Counted from the first letter of the stretch, positions 44,461-54,655 are shown. The stretch is DNA of 64,000 nt from Doryteuthis pealeii (GCA_023376005.1 CM042141.1:99893212-99957211); one strand, 5' to 3'. The notes: a model not told the origin generated them from the letters alone. Translations and numbers: made by a program.

Positions 44461-44749
44461 CAAACCCATTTTAAAAGCGAATAGGGAAGTCAGGTTAATG
44501 AGAAGAAAGAGAATGTAGAGCTAGAATTTATCAAATCTTAAAAATGAACGACCTGAGAGTAATTCTACCATAACTCGAGTAATTATCATGCAATTATTTA
44601 ACCCTTGGAATCCTGAACATCCCACGTCAGTAGACATTCTCAATTTGGACTTCTGGGTTGAAAAATTAGCTGAAAATGTTGAATTTTGTTATCTGTTATT
44701 TTTACAGGGTGTTAAATAACAGGTTACAACATTCTATTGAAAATTTGAT

Positions 44750-44752
<3 letters not shown>

Positions 44753-44792
<40 letters not shown>
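44753..44792. repeat. (CA)n-(TA)n microsatellite
   Basis: CA tract passing into TA, abutting the Helitron 3' end. Confidence 0.95.
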
Positions 44793-44793
<1 letters not shown>

Positions 44794-44795
44794 TT

Positions 44796-46550
44796 AACAG
44801 CGGCTACCCGGCGAAGCCCGGGTAGAAGGAGATAAAAACATGGTTTGATAATCGTTTGCAGATCTATTACTACTGAATACCGAGTTCGATCCTCGAAGGA
44901 TGACCCATAAAAATCAACACGTAAAAACGATCTTAATTTAATCCGGCCTGGTGGGAGGTCAGGAAATTTTCTTTTCGTCAGATTTGAGCGGATGCATCAT
45001 ATGGCTAAACTTGCGAATCGCTCGGAAAATGAAAACATATTACAGGTGACCAAGAAAAAACAGAACACAAATTATTTATTTATTTTCCCATTAAACTAAC
45101 CCTAAACCTCACCCCTAACCCTAACCCTAACCCCCACCAAGTTAAAATTAACAGTTTTATTACATTTATGGGTTCTGTTTTTTTCTGGGTCACCGTAATT
45201 TTCCGACCGATTTGCAAGTTTAGCCCATCACATAATGATATAGTAAGAAATTCTAATTCAATGATTAACTATATTTTTTGAATAAAATATAAATGACACG
45301 ATTTGCTAAACTTCAAATTAATATTTGAAAAAGAAAAAAATTAAATAAATAAATCAAATTTATGTAAAACGATAAATAATCTTTTAAAAAATAACATTAT
45401 TAATTCAAAACATAGCCGATCGAATAAATTTGATAACAATTTGAGTTTTCAGGTATTTCCGTGAAATGTATTAGGTAATCTAATCTCTTGCGCACTATTC
45501 TACATTAATATCATGATTTTATTTGTATTTCTAATATTAAAATAAATAAATTGACGCGATTATGAAAAATAAAAAAAGTTTTGTTTACAATTGACGAACG
45601 ACGGAAATTTATAAAACAAAGTTGATTTATCGCTAAATGTTTTCGTTTGATTTATTATTTAATTCGCTGTAAAAAAAAAAATCAATGTATGAAAAGACAT
45701 ACTAATTACATATTTAGAAAGATTTTTTTCTAACGAAATAAATATTTTTAAGATAGAAACAGAAATATGCGATAAATAAGATTTGATTTTATGTTAAAAT
45801 TTTAGTATGAAAAAACTATACTACGAATTCTAGGCTGACTGAAGCAAAATATAATTTTTTAACTCACTGTAAAAAATAATTCCATTGATAAAAATTCAAT
45901 CAAATTACATATTTAGAGAAATTATTTCATTCTCTTTCGAACCATATAAATATCTTAAAGAAGATTGAACCGTAAATAGACGAGAAAAAAGATGGACCGT
46001 TATTCTTCTTTCAAAAACGTTTTGAGTTTCACTGGATATATTTAATCATATTATTCTAAGAATCCCTGTTTTTAATCGCTTGAACTTTTTCGTGTGTAAG
46101 ACTATTTTACATACAGATTTTGTAATTGCTAATTCGCATATTAATTCAAATTTGATTCGCTGATATATTTTATTCCAAGAAATATGAAAGTATTCGTAAA
46201 AATATTGATAAAAAGGCTTTCATTTTTCTTTTTTACAACACAGCAGTAGAAATAGAGCGGACATAGGCAAGGAGGCAGCAGGGTGGGGTTCGCCTGCTGA
46301 TTGTAGCTGGAATATCAGCAGTAGCAGCTATTTTATAGATTTCGAAAAATCGTTTGATTTTGGTTTAATTAATTAATTATATCCCTTGATCAGTAAAAAT
46401 CAATAACCAAATTTGGAGTGTTTCTTAGTTAGAACGATATCAATGTGTATGCAAGATTTTAAATCTGAGTGACCTCCGTTTTGGAGTTATGCGTCGACAC
46501 GTACATACCAAAATCTCTCCTTTATATATTAGATATATAGTTACCTTGAG
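44796..46550 (-). mobile_element. Non-autonomous Helitron, about 1.75 kb
   Basis: Minus-strand 5' end near 46550 reads CTATATATCTAATATATAAAG followed by GGTATGTACGTGTCGACG, a layout typical of animal Helitron 5' ends. The 3' end near 44796 has the hairpin CTACCCGGGCTTCGCCGGGTAG, a strong stem, close to the terminus. No Rep/helicase is encoded. A SINE-S3-like piece (44868-44900) and a CCCTAA-rich tract (45095-45137) lie inside. Confidence 0.65.
45095..45140. repeat. Interstitial (CCCTAA)n telomere-like tract
   Basis: 'CCCTAAACCTCACCCCTAAC' continues into CCCTAACCCTAACCCCCACC: about four to five units of the metazoan telomere repeat. The preceding 'CCATTAAACTAACCCTAAAC' also occurs inverted at 18637-18657. 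Confidence 0.75.
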
Positions 46551-47129
46551 TAATCTCATTTAAGAATTAGTAAATACATGTTTGCACAAAATGCAACAAG
46601 CCTGCAGTGAAAATTAACTTCCATTAGGAGAAACAAAATTTTAAACAAGCCCATACCAGTGGATATTTTAATTAATTAAACATTAGTTTGAACTATGAAA
46701 GTCAGACACAAAACCTCTGCCTTCAAGAAATGGCTAGGGGAGTAAACCCCGAAAACAAATCAGGAGCCGGAGTCCCTAAGGTGGTGTGATGCTGAAATCC
46801 AGTATTACCCATCAGCTCCTGAGACACTACCGTTGCCAAACAACATTGGTACCTTACCTTTCCTTTGGATCACAGCGGCAGTGTGGAGAGGGGGGATTTG
46901 CTGCATGGGCAACAGCTCATCCTACATATGAACCCGCCCGGGCTATGTAGTCCAAATTAAAAAAAACAAAACAACTTTGATACTACTTCATCGTCTCTCA
47001 TAGACGGAAGGCTGCCAACCATATATTTGATGGAAATTAACATCTCATTCATTGTTCATTTTTATCTCGGTAAATACAGCTTCAATCTTAATACTTTTTA
47101 ACTCCTGTCTCGATGCTGTTTTACACGCC

Positions 47130-47130
<1 letters not shown>
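46551..47130. other. Non-coding region
   Basis: 46720-46950 is GC-richer ('GGAGCCGGAGTCCCTAAGGT', 'CATCAGCTCCTGAGAC') and may be a dispersed repeat. No coding frame. Confidence 0.35.

Positions 47131-47131
<1 letters not shown>

Positions 47132-47184
<53 letters not shown>
47132..47184. repeat. (TA)n microsatellite
   Basis: 53-bp TA tract. Confidence 0.95.
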
Positions 47185-47188
<4 letters not shown>

Positions 47189-47287
47189 CTAGATGCTGGT
47201 GGATCAAGAACGGTAGGGTAAAAAGGAGTAAAGAATAACATTTCTTTTGTAAACAACGAGCAGGACGGAATTATGAGATTTGCATTC

Positions 47288-47290
<3 letters not shown>

Positions 47291-47338
<48 letters not shown>
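47291..47338. repeat. (TA)n microsatellite beside hammerhead
   Basis: TA tract 12-15 nt beyond the 3' side of the minus-strand ribozyme at 47405-47350. Confidence 0.95.
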
Positions 47339-47342
<4 letters not shown>

Positions 47343-47349
47343 GTCGTAG

Positions 47350-47405
47350 AAGTTATTTCCTGACCGCGGTTTCGGTGTACTCCAACACCTCATCAGGGGA
47401 TTGAG
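47350..47405 (-). ncRNA. Hammerhead ribozyme, type I layout (PLE-associated)
   Basis: Minus strand: core CTGATGA (47396-47390), stem II GGTGT/ACACC with a 6-nt loop, GAAA (47373-47370), then the 6-nt self-complementary CCGCGG standing for a minimal stem III, then the UC cleavage dinucleotide (47363-47362). All core positions fit the consensus CUGANGA...GAAA...UH. Stem I is short: after a C/A mismatch at the first pair, three pairs form (TCC/GGA). The palindromic stem III suggests it works as a dimer, as described for Penelope-like elements. In vitro activity is unknown and the stem I mismatch may weaken it. Confidence 0.7.
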
Positions 47406-47800
47406 TGGAATTTTTTTCGGTTACTTTATATAGCTAGACTGATATCTTTTTAATTCTTCCTGAATTTAATCTTAGTAGGCTGCTAGTTTGAAGTTGGGGT
47501 TAAACTCCTTCTATCTTGACCTACGTGGGTAGTAGCGCGCTGTAACATTATACTTTTATTACCCCTTACCACTATCTTCAACTTACTCTATTGACCTTTA
47601 TGGGGTCAGTTAGTCTGGAGTTTGGCTAAGTTTTGAAAAAAAAATTATTTCTTTATTTCTTTTAGTAGTTTTTCTTTGTTACTGCTATATCATAATTTTA
47701 CTGTATTATGTCCTTATTGATCAGTTATATCTTATTGGTATTCTAATGCATTGCGAAATCTATGCATACATTTTCCTAGGAACTCATCTTTTTTATTAAT
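47406..47800. other. Non-coding region
   Basis: Probable body of the element carrying the ribozyme at 47350-47405. No ORF of note. Confidence 0.35.
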
Positions 47801-47861
47801 TAAGTCATTTTTATTTGGGAATCTAATTATTTATAACTTTTCCTGTAGACACAAGAAAAAA

Positions 47862-47952
47862 CGTATTCGAACCCTACCCAAGGATAGTTGTGTCTAGCCA
47901 CACTGAAGAGGCATGAAATGCCGAAACACGTGTCTGTGGATGACTTATTAAT
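47862..47952 (+). ncRNA. Hammerhead ribozyme 1 with B-box-like leader
   Basis: A B-box-like TATTCGAACCCTAC (about 47863) precedes a textbook core: CTGAAGA (47903-47909), stem II GGCAT-GAA-ATGCC (47910-47922), GAAA (47923-47926), self-complementary CACGTG (47927-47932) and UC (47933-47934) with predicted cleavage after C47934. Stem I pairs CCACA (47898-47902) with TGTGG (47935-47939), five Watson-Crick pairs. Every invariant position is present. About 90 nt, from B box to a few bases past stem I, is repeated at 48171-48261. Confidence 0.85.
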
Positions 47953-48124
47953 ATATGCTCCCATAAATTTGGTAATGAGCTCTCTAATTGGTAATTTAAA
48001 TTAACTCTCACTACTAAGCAAATAAGCAATGATCATTTCTCCGGAAATTTGATCTCTCAGTGACCGAAAGATACATACATTCCTATGTATTTAATAGTTT
48101 AAAAACACCAGTCCCCGCATCAGC

Positions 48125-48192
48125 TGTCAGTGGGCGAGGGGATAAGATATCGGACTACCATGCGGTCAGTCTGAGTTCGAACCCTACCAAGG
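48125..48192 (+). promoter_or_regulatory. tRNA-like Pol III promoter head
   Basis: A-box-like GTGGGCGAGGGGATAAG (about 48131-48147) and B box GAGTTCGAACCC (about 48174-48185) in the order and approximate spacing of a tRNA-Leu/Ser-type gene, ending 27 nt before the hammerhead core. It continues into the ribozyme, so the whole looks like a tRNA-derived SINE carrying a ribozyme. It is not a functional tRNA. Confidence 0.6.
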
Positions 48193-48261
48193 ATAGTTGT
48201 GTCTAGCCACACTGAAGAGGCATGAAATGCCGAAACACGTGTCTGTGGATAACTTATATAG
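48171..48261 (+). ncRNA. Hammerhead ribozyme 2, direct repeat of ribozyme 1
   Basis: Core CTGAAGA at 48212-48218 and predicted cleavage after C48243, exactly 309 nt downstream of the first. The ribozyme itself is identical to copy 1. Two self-cleaving sites in direct repeat would release a 309-nt RNA (47935-48243) with ends suited to circularisation, the arrangement reported for retrozymes and for schistosome Sm-alpha SINE-like repeats. Confidence 0.85.
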
Positions 48262-48582
48262 AAGTGGGAAATCTCCGGCTGAAATTCTGGTCGTAGTGAA
48301 TGGGTTGGGTAAATACCTACCTCATTAGAAACATGTTTCCGTCACGGCTTTCACAGTTGAGTTTAATAACACTGTTATCCATCAACACAAGGTTCATATA
48401 CTTTACATCAACAATGAGGCGCCTGGCAATCTTAAGCGTGTATCTCCATTCTCCTCGGATCTCAGTGGGGATTCGACAACCCGGTGCTTAAAAACAAACA
48501 AACAAATAATTAATCAATCATATACAAACAAACAATAATCAAATAAGGTCAACTTAATAACAACGTAAAATAAATCGTTTAG

Positions 48583-49172
48583 TTTGGTTTGTTGGATTTA
48601 ACGGCATGTCAACCCTTGTTGGGTTATTTTATGCAGAAGACATTTTGTTTTATTTATGGCCATCCAAAAAGATTTTTTAATTCAGTTTTTTAAACTAATT
48701 TAAAAAAAAATTCATTTTTTCTTCTCTTTGACTTATAGATGGGACCTAACAGGTACTACCATTCCGGGTCAGAGTGGGCCTTTGAGTAATGGTGTACTCC
48801 AAATTCCCCAGACCTCCAGAATTGGAACTTCACCAGATAGAGTTTAACGTCATACCCAGGACACTAAGACTACCCCTTCTAGCACATATGATAAAAATGG
48901 TTGGGGGTTGCCATAAGGGCAACAGGATAGGGACAATTATATAGGTGCTTGACATGACCTGCCGATTGATCGGAGGGGTCCTCTCCGACCGCCCGTCTAG
49001 CCTAAGTAAGGGCCAAATTGGAGAGTCACGAACTGCTCAGCCACAAGGATTCCGTCCTTAAGCATCACAGGTCGACACCCACGGTCAACCGGTGGCCCCA
49101 TTGGGCGAATTTAACCTCTCTGCAGAGGTGCAGTCGGTGTATTCTACATCCCCAGCCGACAGGACAAGTAAA
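48583..49172 (+). repeat. 580-bp dispersed repeat (family B)
   Basis: Near full-length: 'GGCATGTCAACCCTTGTTGG', 'TATAGATGGGACCTAACAGG', 'TTGCCATAAGGGCAACAGG', 'GTCTAGCCTAAGTAAGGGCC' and 'CAGCCGACAGGAC' at the end. Confidence 0.8.
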
Positions 49173-49473
49173 ATAAATGCCGTAATGACTAATTATATCA
49201 AAGAAAAAATTGATAATACACTAAAGAATATCAAGTGTAAATCATTAATTCTTTTTAATGTTATTATTTTTTTTTACTATTAAAGTAGATGATGACTCTG
49301 GGGTCGGGCATGTATTAGGGCCAAAGTCCCATCATTATTGACCCAGTATGCACCAGCAATATCTTACAATATCACCAGACTTTGTTGGTTTTTCCGTCAT
49401 GTTTTTCGGAATGCCAGTAGAAAATGTAGTAATCCTTTCTTGTATTCACAACTTTTCAATTAATTAATAAGTA

Positions 49474-50271
49474 TTAGGTTACAAAAATAATGGCCGATTG
49501 AAGTGCTCGGTTTTGAAATGTCATTTTAACATAGAATTTGTTGTTTATTTCAGATGAATTTTTGTATAGATAATAATTACTGTGTGCTCAAAAATAAAAT
49601 TTAATTTATTTTCAGATAGAAAGTATTTTTGAAAAATAGAAGCCTTCAAAAATGAACATGCCTAAACATGACCTTCGCCTTTTATGTTGCATGAGTTCAA
49701 GCTTGGGCACAATGCCTCCGAAAATGCTGCCAATATCAACAAAGCATGGGGAATGAATCCACAAGTGATCGGACTGTACGAAGGTGGTTCCAGAAATTCT
49801 GCAGTGGAGATGAGAGTCTTGAAATGAAGAAGGTAGAGGACGGACATGCAGTCTTGACAATGAACAATTGCAGGCAGTTGTTGAGCAAAATCCACGACAA
49901 AGTGTCAGAGAAATGTCTCAGACACTTGGTGTCTCGATAAATGGGTTCCTCATGAGCTCAATGAGCACCAAAAACTTAGGCGGTTTGAAGTGTGCTCGAT
50001 GCTCAGTTTGCATAACACAAATGACCCCTTTCTTGACCGAATAGTCACTTTTGACGGTTGTCGTAAAGGATCTACTTTTCGTCACAAGTCATCGAGCACA
50101 CTTCAAACCACCTAAGTTTTTGGTACACATAGAGCTCATGAGGAACCCATTTATCGAGCTTTTTCACCTTTCCAATACTCTGTAAATGGTGGGAAACTGA
50201 TGCAATGCTGACACTAAATGACATTTCAAAACCGAGTACTTCAATCGGCCATTATTTTTGTAACAACCTAA
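49474..50271. mobile_element. Chimeric, head-to-head mariner element
   Basis: Inverted termini TTAGGTTACAAAAATAATGG (49474-) and complement of TTAGGTTGTTACAAAAATAA (ending 50271), each flanked by TA (49472-49473 and 50272-50273). The plus strand encodes the N-terminal half of a mariner transposase in broken frames: a helix-turn-helix region (SDRTVRRWFQKFCSGDESLE in one frame), then KWVPHEL and DPFLDRIVTFD. From about 50045 the sequence is instead on the minus strand and runs back out through TCDEK-stop-ILYDNR, FEVCS and KWVPHEL to a second 5' terminus. 49933-50001 is therefore the inverted repeat of 50089-50160. Both ends are 5' ends. No intact transposase exists. Confidence 0.85.
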
Positions 50272-50277
50272 TAATAT

Positions 50278-50310
50278 TAAACAGACAGACAGACAGACAG
50301 ACAGACATAT
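50278..50310. repeat. (CAGA)n microsatellite
   Basis: Seven ACAG units just outside the mariner element. Confidence 0.9.
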
Positions 50311-50560
50311 ATATGTATTGATTAATAATGCAGTTTGTAATATCTATAAATAAAGAGTGTTCAATATCGGTGTCTTAGCACATGTAGATCTTAGTTAAGA
50401 TAATCTTAGCGTATATATTGAGTAACCGGCGCTTGGCAACGCTTAGTTTTTCGTCTATGTGATTATCAGACCAAGATGTATCCAAGCCGAAATCCGCAGC
50501 TTATCTTGGACGAAAAACTTCAGTCGCCTAGTGACGTTCTCTGTCTACGCTATCCTAAAT

Positions 50561-50561
50561 T

Positions 50562-50658
<97 letters not shown>

Positions 50659-50660
50659 AG
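50561..50660. repeat. (TC)n-(AC)n-(TA)n microsatellite
   Basis: About 60 bp of CT, then CA, then TA. Confidence 0.95.
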
Positions 50661-50863
50661 GTCGAAATGTACATCATTTTCTCGATCTGTTAGCCTTACA
50701 TTTGACATATATGCCCGCCTAAATTCATTAATTATTAACTAATTAATTTTCAAAAATTAGGTATGACTTCAATTAAGCACATATCCTCCAAAGATTCTCG
50801 GCTAAAAGCCATATCAAATAAACACAGTGTTTATTTACGTAGTCTCACACACATATAATATAT

Positions 50864-50899
<36 letters not shown>

Positions 50900-50900
50900 C

Positions 50901-51180
50901 TAACCCATCAGCACAAACAGATGCGACACAATGTAAAATTTTAAGTTTAACAGGTTTGAATTAAAGTTTTCCTTCTCCTAAACCGGTTGTCATTCTAAGG
51001 CTAAAGATACCAATCTGTCCTACAATTTTACCCGTAGCTGGAGGGATTATTGTTGTATTCATAACTTTCCCAAGGGTATTAGCACTATGTGAAATGCAAA
51101 CAGCCTCGTTTCGGATTTGAACTCGAGTTACCGTGTCCATTTCCTACAACGATAACCATTATACACGGGTGTCTCCTCCA
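50901..51180 (-). repeat. tRNA-derived SINE (family S1)
   Basis: Minus-strand head with B-box-like complement at about 51113-51126 (GGATTTGAACTCGAG) and full body down to 'CACAATGTAAAATTTTAAG'. Confidence 0.75.
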
Positions 51181-51187
51181 TATATAT

Positions 51188-51258
<71 letters not shown>
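51181..51258. repeat. (TA)n-(TG)n microsatellite
   Basis: TA tract then TG tract, next to the SINE head. Confidence 0.95.
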
Positions 51259-51260
<2 letters not shown>

Positions 51261-51339
51261 TAAAATGAGGAAATCAATCCGACAGTATGTGGAGAAATAT
51301 ATACAAACACGGGATGTTACAATGGATGGAAGTTTATTA

Positions 51340-51412
51340 CTGGTGATAATGTCGACGCTATAAGGTTTCGGTCTTTCAGACCTTTTTCAGAATACGAGCT
51401 AAGTTCTTGTAT
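51340..51412 (-). ncRNA. Hammerhead-like motif (degenerate)
   Basis: Minus strand: CTGAAAA (G8 replaced by A), one extra A, stem GGTC-TGAAA-GACC, GAAAC and a downstream GTC. The layout is that of a hammerhead but the substitution and the inserted base make cleavage unlikely. Confidence 0.4.
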
Positions 51413-51611
51413 TGAAGGATTCAATTCTCTTACTGACGAGTGTCTTGTGGTCGTGAGTGGGAGGAGGGTGGAGGTCAACTGCTGATGATGAGGTGTGAAT
51501 GTTTACGAAGCAGTATTTGTTGTGGTGGGGATGGTGTGTGTTGGGTCATGTAGTGGATGTGGAGTGAATGTTTGGGGTGGAAGCTGGGGTCATCTACTAT
51601 GGTGCATAGTA

Positions 51612-51648
<37 letters not shown>

Positions 51649-51754
51649 TGTTGTCTGGTTCCAAAGGGAGAAAATTCAATATTTTATAAAAAAAGAAGGT
51701 CCGCAAAATGTATTATGTTTTCAGAAAAAATTTTAAAATTCTTTTTATCTTACA

Positions 51755-51805
51755 TATGCAACACGTGTTTCAGATCTTCTGGTATCTTCTTCAGGGTTTG
51801 ATTGA
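51755..51805 (-). ncRNA. Hammerhead-like motif with consensus core
   Basis: Minus strand: CTGAAGA, stem II AGAT/ATCT with an 8-nt loop, GAAA, self-complementary CACGTG, then UU. The core meets CUGANGA/GAAA/UH. Stem I complementarity beyond the first pair is poor. It shares GAAACACGTG with the ribozymes at 47.9 and 48.2 kb. Confidence 0.5.
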
Positions 51806-52084
51806 TAATATGAAAATGAATTCTTACATGCGTGTATATATATATATATATATACACGAGTATTTCACTTCTCTCTTCCTGTTTGGTGGGAGTGGAGTAT
51901 AAAGGAATTTCATTTTTAACATTAGTCTTTTAAACAGGTGTTTTTGTTTTCTGGGTGACTTGGTAATAAATTCATTAACTGAGCTTTTATAACTCTTTTA
52001 TAGTTCATCAGATGTTCATTGGATATGTTAGGTGTGTGTGTTTGAAATTTGTTTTTTGTTCTAGAGAATTTCTGTGTTTTTCTA

Positions 52085-52229
52085 CTTAAGTTTATACTTT
52101 CTCTGTGTGTGTATGTGTGTCTATGTATATGTGCCTATGTTTACTTTTTGTGTGTGCGTGCGTGCGCGTGTGCGCATTCGCGTGTGCGCATTTACGTGGG
52201 TGCCCATGTACATGGTTGTATTTGGTGTG

Positions 52230-52260
<31 letters not shown>

Positions 52261-52485
52261 ACACTTAAGAGTTGAATTTTGAACGAAGAATTAAATTTTG
52301 GGTGTGTGTATGTGTGTCTATGTATATGTGCCTATATTCACTTTTTGTGTGTGCGCGCGTGCGCGTGTGCGCGTTCGCATGTGCGCATTGACGTGGGTGC
52401 ACATGTACATGGTTGTATTTGGTGTGTATATGTATATGTATATATATATATCTAAGAGTTGAATTTTGAATGAAGAATTAAATTT
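52085..52485. repeat. Tandem duplication of alternating purine-pyrimidine DNA
   Basis: 52104-52298 and 52302-52478 are near-identical (TGTGTGTCTATGTATATGTG, GTGCGCGTGTGCGC, ACATGGTTGTATTTGGTGTG, then TA tract and 'AGAGTTGAATTTTGAA'). Long GC/GT alternation could adopt Z-DNA. Confidence 0.85.
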
Positions 52486-52533
52486 AATTGTATTTAAAAT
52501 AAGGTTGGTGTGTCTCCTTTACATTACTTAGTT

Positions 52534-52540
<7 letters not shown>

Positions 52541-52592
<52 letters not shown>
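52541..52592. repeat. (TA)n microsatellite
   Basis: 52-bp TA tract. Confidence 0.95.
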
Positions 52593-52595
<3 letters not shown>

Positions 52596-52671
52596 TATCT
52601 ATATGCTGCATTATATAGTTTGAATTTTCTAATGTATACATGTATGAGTAGATGTAGATGTTTACTAAATT

Positions 52672-52722
52672 TTGCCTTGTACCAGTTTCGGTTCACGACT
52701 CATTTTCAGAAACATTTCAAGT
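52672..52722 (-). ncRNA. Hammerhead-like motif (degenerate)
   Basis: Minus strand: CTGAAAA, a decayed stem II, then GAACCGAAACTGGTAC. About 85 nt from the (TA)n tract, as with the other PLE-like ends. Confidence 0.35.
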
Positions 52723-53299
52723 ACAACTTGATTCAGATTTATATAGACACAATCATCTTTATTACATATAAATAAGACGTAGAAAACTTTGTAGAAACAT
52801 TCTCACATCAGCGCCATATTTATCTCTATAAGCTTAAAAACAAAACAAGAAACAAAAACTAAATAAAGGCGGTTGTCTGTGATAAAAATAATGTTGTCAT
52901 TCAATTATATCAATCACTACAAAATCAACGAGGTTTATATTGAGCACGTTAATGTAACGTAACAGGAGTCGTTGTCTATTTGTAGTCGTTATAGTATTGA
53001 CACAATCAAAGAGTTTGATGAATGGATGGACTGACGGAATACATCTAGGATTAGACATTTCCTTTTCGAAGATAGATGAGCAGGAAGGCCGGATTTTTAT
53101 CCGCCATTATGTTCAGCTGACGAAAATTCCCGGGTGAATCGTAAACGCAGACGACAAAGATTAATTTCGTCTGCCCGGCAGGTTCGAATGAAATGCATTT
53201 AGCGAGCGATTTCATTGGTGGATTCGTTAATTGAAATTCAAAATCGAATGAGCTTGTTGATTATTATACATAACAAACTGTCCTGTCACCTTTGAAAGC
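52723..53299. other. Non-coding region with GC-richer island
   Basis: 53020-53240 is GC-richer and not seen elsewhere in the window; it contains the hairpin GCAGACGA...TCGTCTGC (about 53147-53176). No exon could be supported. Confidence 0.35.
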
Positions 53300-53400
53300 A
53301 CCTCGCCGTGGTGCAGTGGTTATTAAGCTTGTCTAGCGGACGGTTACTTCCATAGAACGAGTTCAATCTTCTTTCTTTCAGGTGGGTCTAAGAGTGTCTA
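53300..53400 (+). repeat. tRNA-like SINE head
   Basis: 'GTGGTGCAGTGGTTATTAAG' (A-box region) and 'ACGAGTTCAATCTT' (B-box region). Confidence 0.5.
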
Positions 53401-53419
53401 CTGACAATGGTCTAACGCA

Positions 53420-53772
53420 TGGTTTCTCAACGGGAGCCATATGGCTCCCTTAGTGGCCATGAGATTGGGGTGCTGGTGGTGGTGTCGGCTACAAAAAATA
53501 GGGGGTGGACATAAAGGTCACAGAAAATTTAGGACACACATAATATATTTATGGAGTATTTTGCAATCAATAATTATTTAAAATAAAATATTAAATTTAT
53601 TTTTTTCAATTTCTTAAGATTTAAAACTCCTAATTTATTCTTCAAATCAAGGTTTCTCAACTGGAGCCATACGACCCCCTTGGGTGCTATAATATTTTTT
53701 AGGGGACCACATTGGGGGAACTTGCATTGGGTTGAAGGGGGGCACAACCCAAAAAGGTTGAGAAACACTCGG
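53420..53772. mobile_element. hAT-like MITE(s)
   Basis: Left-end sequence GGTTTCTCAAC occurs at 53428 and again at 53650. The right end GGTTGAGAAACACT is at 53756. The inner pair delimits a 120-bp element, the outer pair about 345 bp. This fits a hAT terminus of CAGTGTTTCTCAACC type. Target duplications are not clear. Confidence 0.5.
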
Positions 53773-53825
53773 TGGAACAACAAGTTCAATCTTCCTTATT
53801 TCAGTTTGTTTTACCATAATGGTTG

Positions 53826-54655
53826 CTTGTGGGTCGTTTGGTTAAATTGCATATCAACCTATGTGGGTTATTTAATGCCAAATATCATTTTTTTAAATAT
53901 GTATTTGTTTAAGAAATAATTTTCATTAATTTCAGTATGTATTAATAAGTTGGTAGATATGATTTTAATTAACTTCATGTGTACTGATAAATACTGGTGG
54001 TTGACCCTCAGCCAATGTCTTCTAGTTCCTACGTTATAAAAAGAGGCCTTTGATGTGTAATGGTTATCATCGTAGGAAATAGACATGGCGAACCGAGTTC
54101 AAATCCCAGGAAAAAATGTTTGCATTTCACATAGCGCTAATACTCTTGGGAAAGGTATGAATCCAATTACTCTCCCTCCAGCTACGGGTAAATAGTAGGG
54201 ATGACTGTGCTCATTAACCTTGGTATGGAAAACTCTGAATGCAAACCTAATAAACTCCGCTTAAAAATTGACCTTGTGTCGCATCCTATTCATGCAGAGA
54301 GGTGGGTAAATACATATATGATAAAAAAAGTGGGTGTTTGCCATAAGAGCAATTTGAATACAATCGGGACAGGCATAATTGCTAGGGTTTAACATAATTA
54401 GCCGATTGATCGAATGGGGCCTCTCCGACCGTCCACATAGCCCAAGTAAGGGCCAAAGTAGAGTGTTATATATCACGGGACCACTTAGTACTCGGGTCAC
54501 AGACCGCTCAGCCACCACAATCTTGTCCTCGGGCATTACGGGCCTTCACCCACGGCCAAAATGTGGCACCATTGTAGGAATGTCTTACCCCTCTGAAGAG
54601 GTGCAGTCGGTGTATTCTACAGCCCCAGCCGACAGGGCGGGAATATCTACCGTAG
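53826..54655 (+). repeat. Family B repeat split by SINE S1
   Basis: 5' part 53826-54037 and 3' part 54311-54655 ('TTTGCCATAAGAGCAATTTG', 'AGTAAGGGCCAAAGTAGAG', 'CAGCCCCAGCCGACAGGG') are parted by an S1 SINE. Confidence 0.65.
54038..54310 (+). repeat. tRNA-derived SINE (family S1), nested
   Basis: 'TGATGTGTAATGGTTATCAT' A-box region, 'GAGTTCAAATCCC' B box (about 54095), complete body, tail 'GTGGGTAAATAC'. It lies inside a family B copy and is therefore the younger insertion. Confidence 0.75.

Noticed and set aside
49746..49940. 64-aa independent gene
   Set aside because: It is the helix-turn-helix part of the mariner transposase in a broken element.
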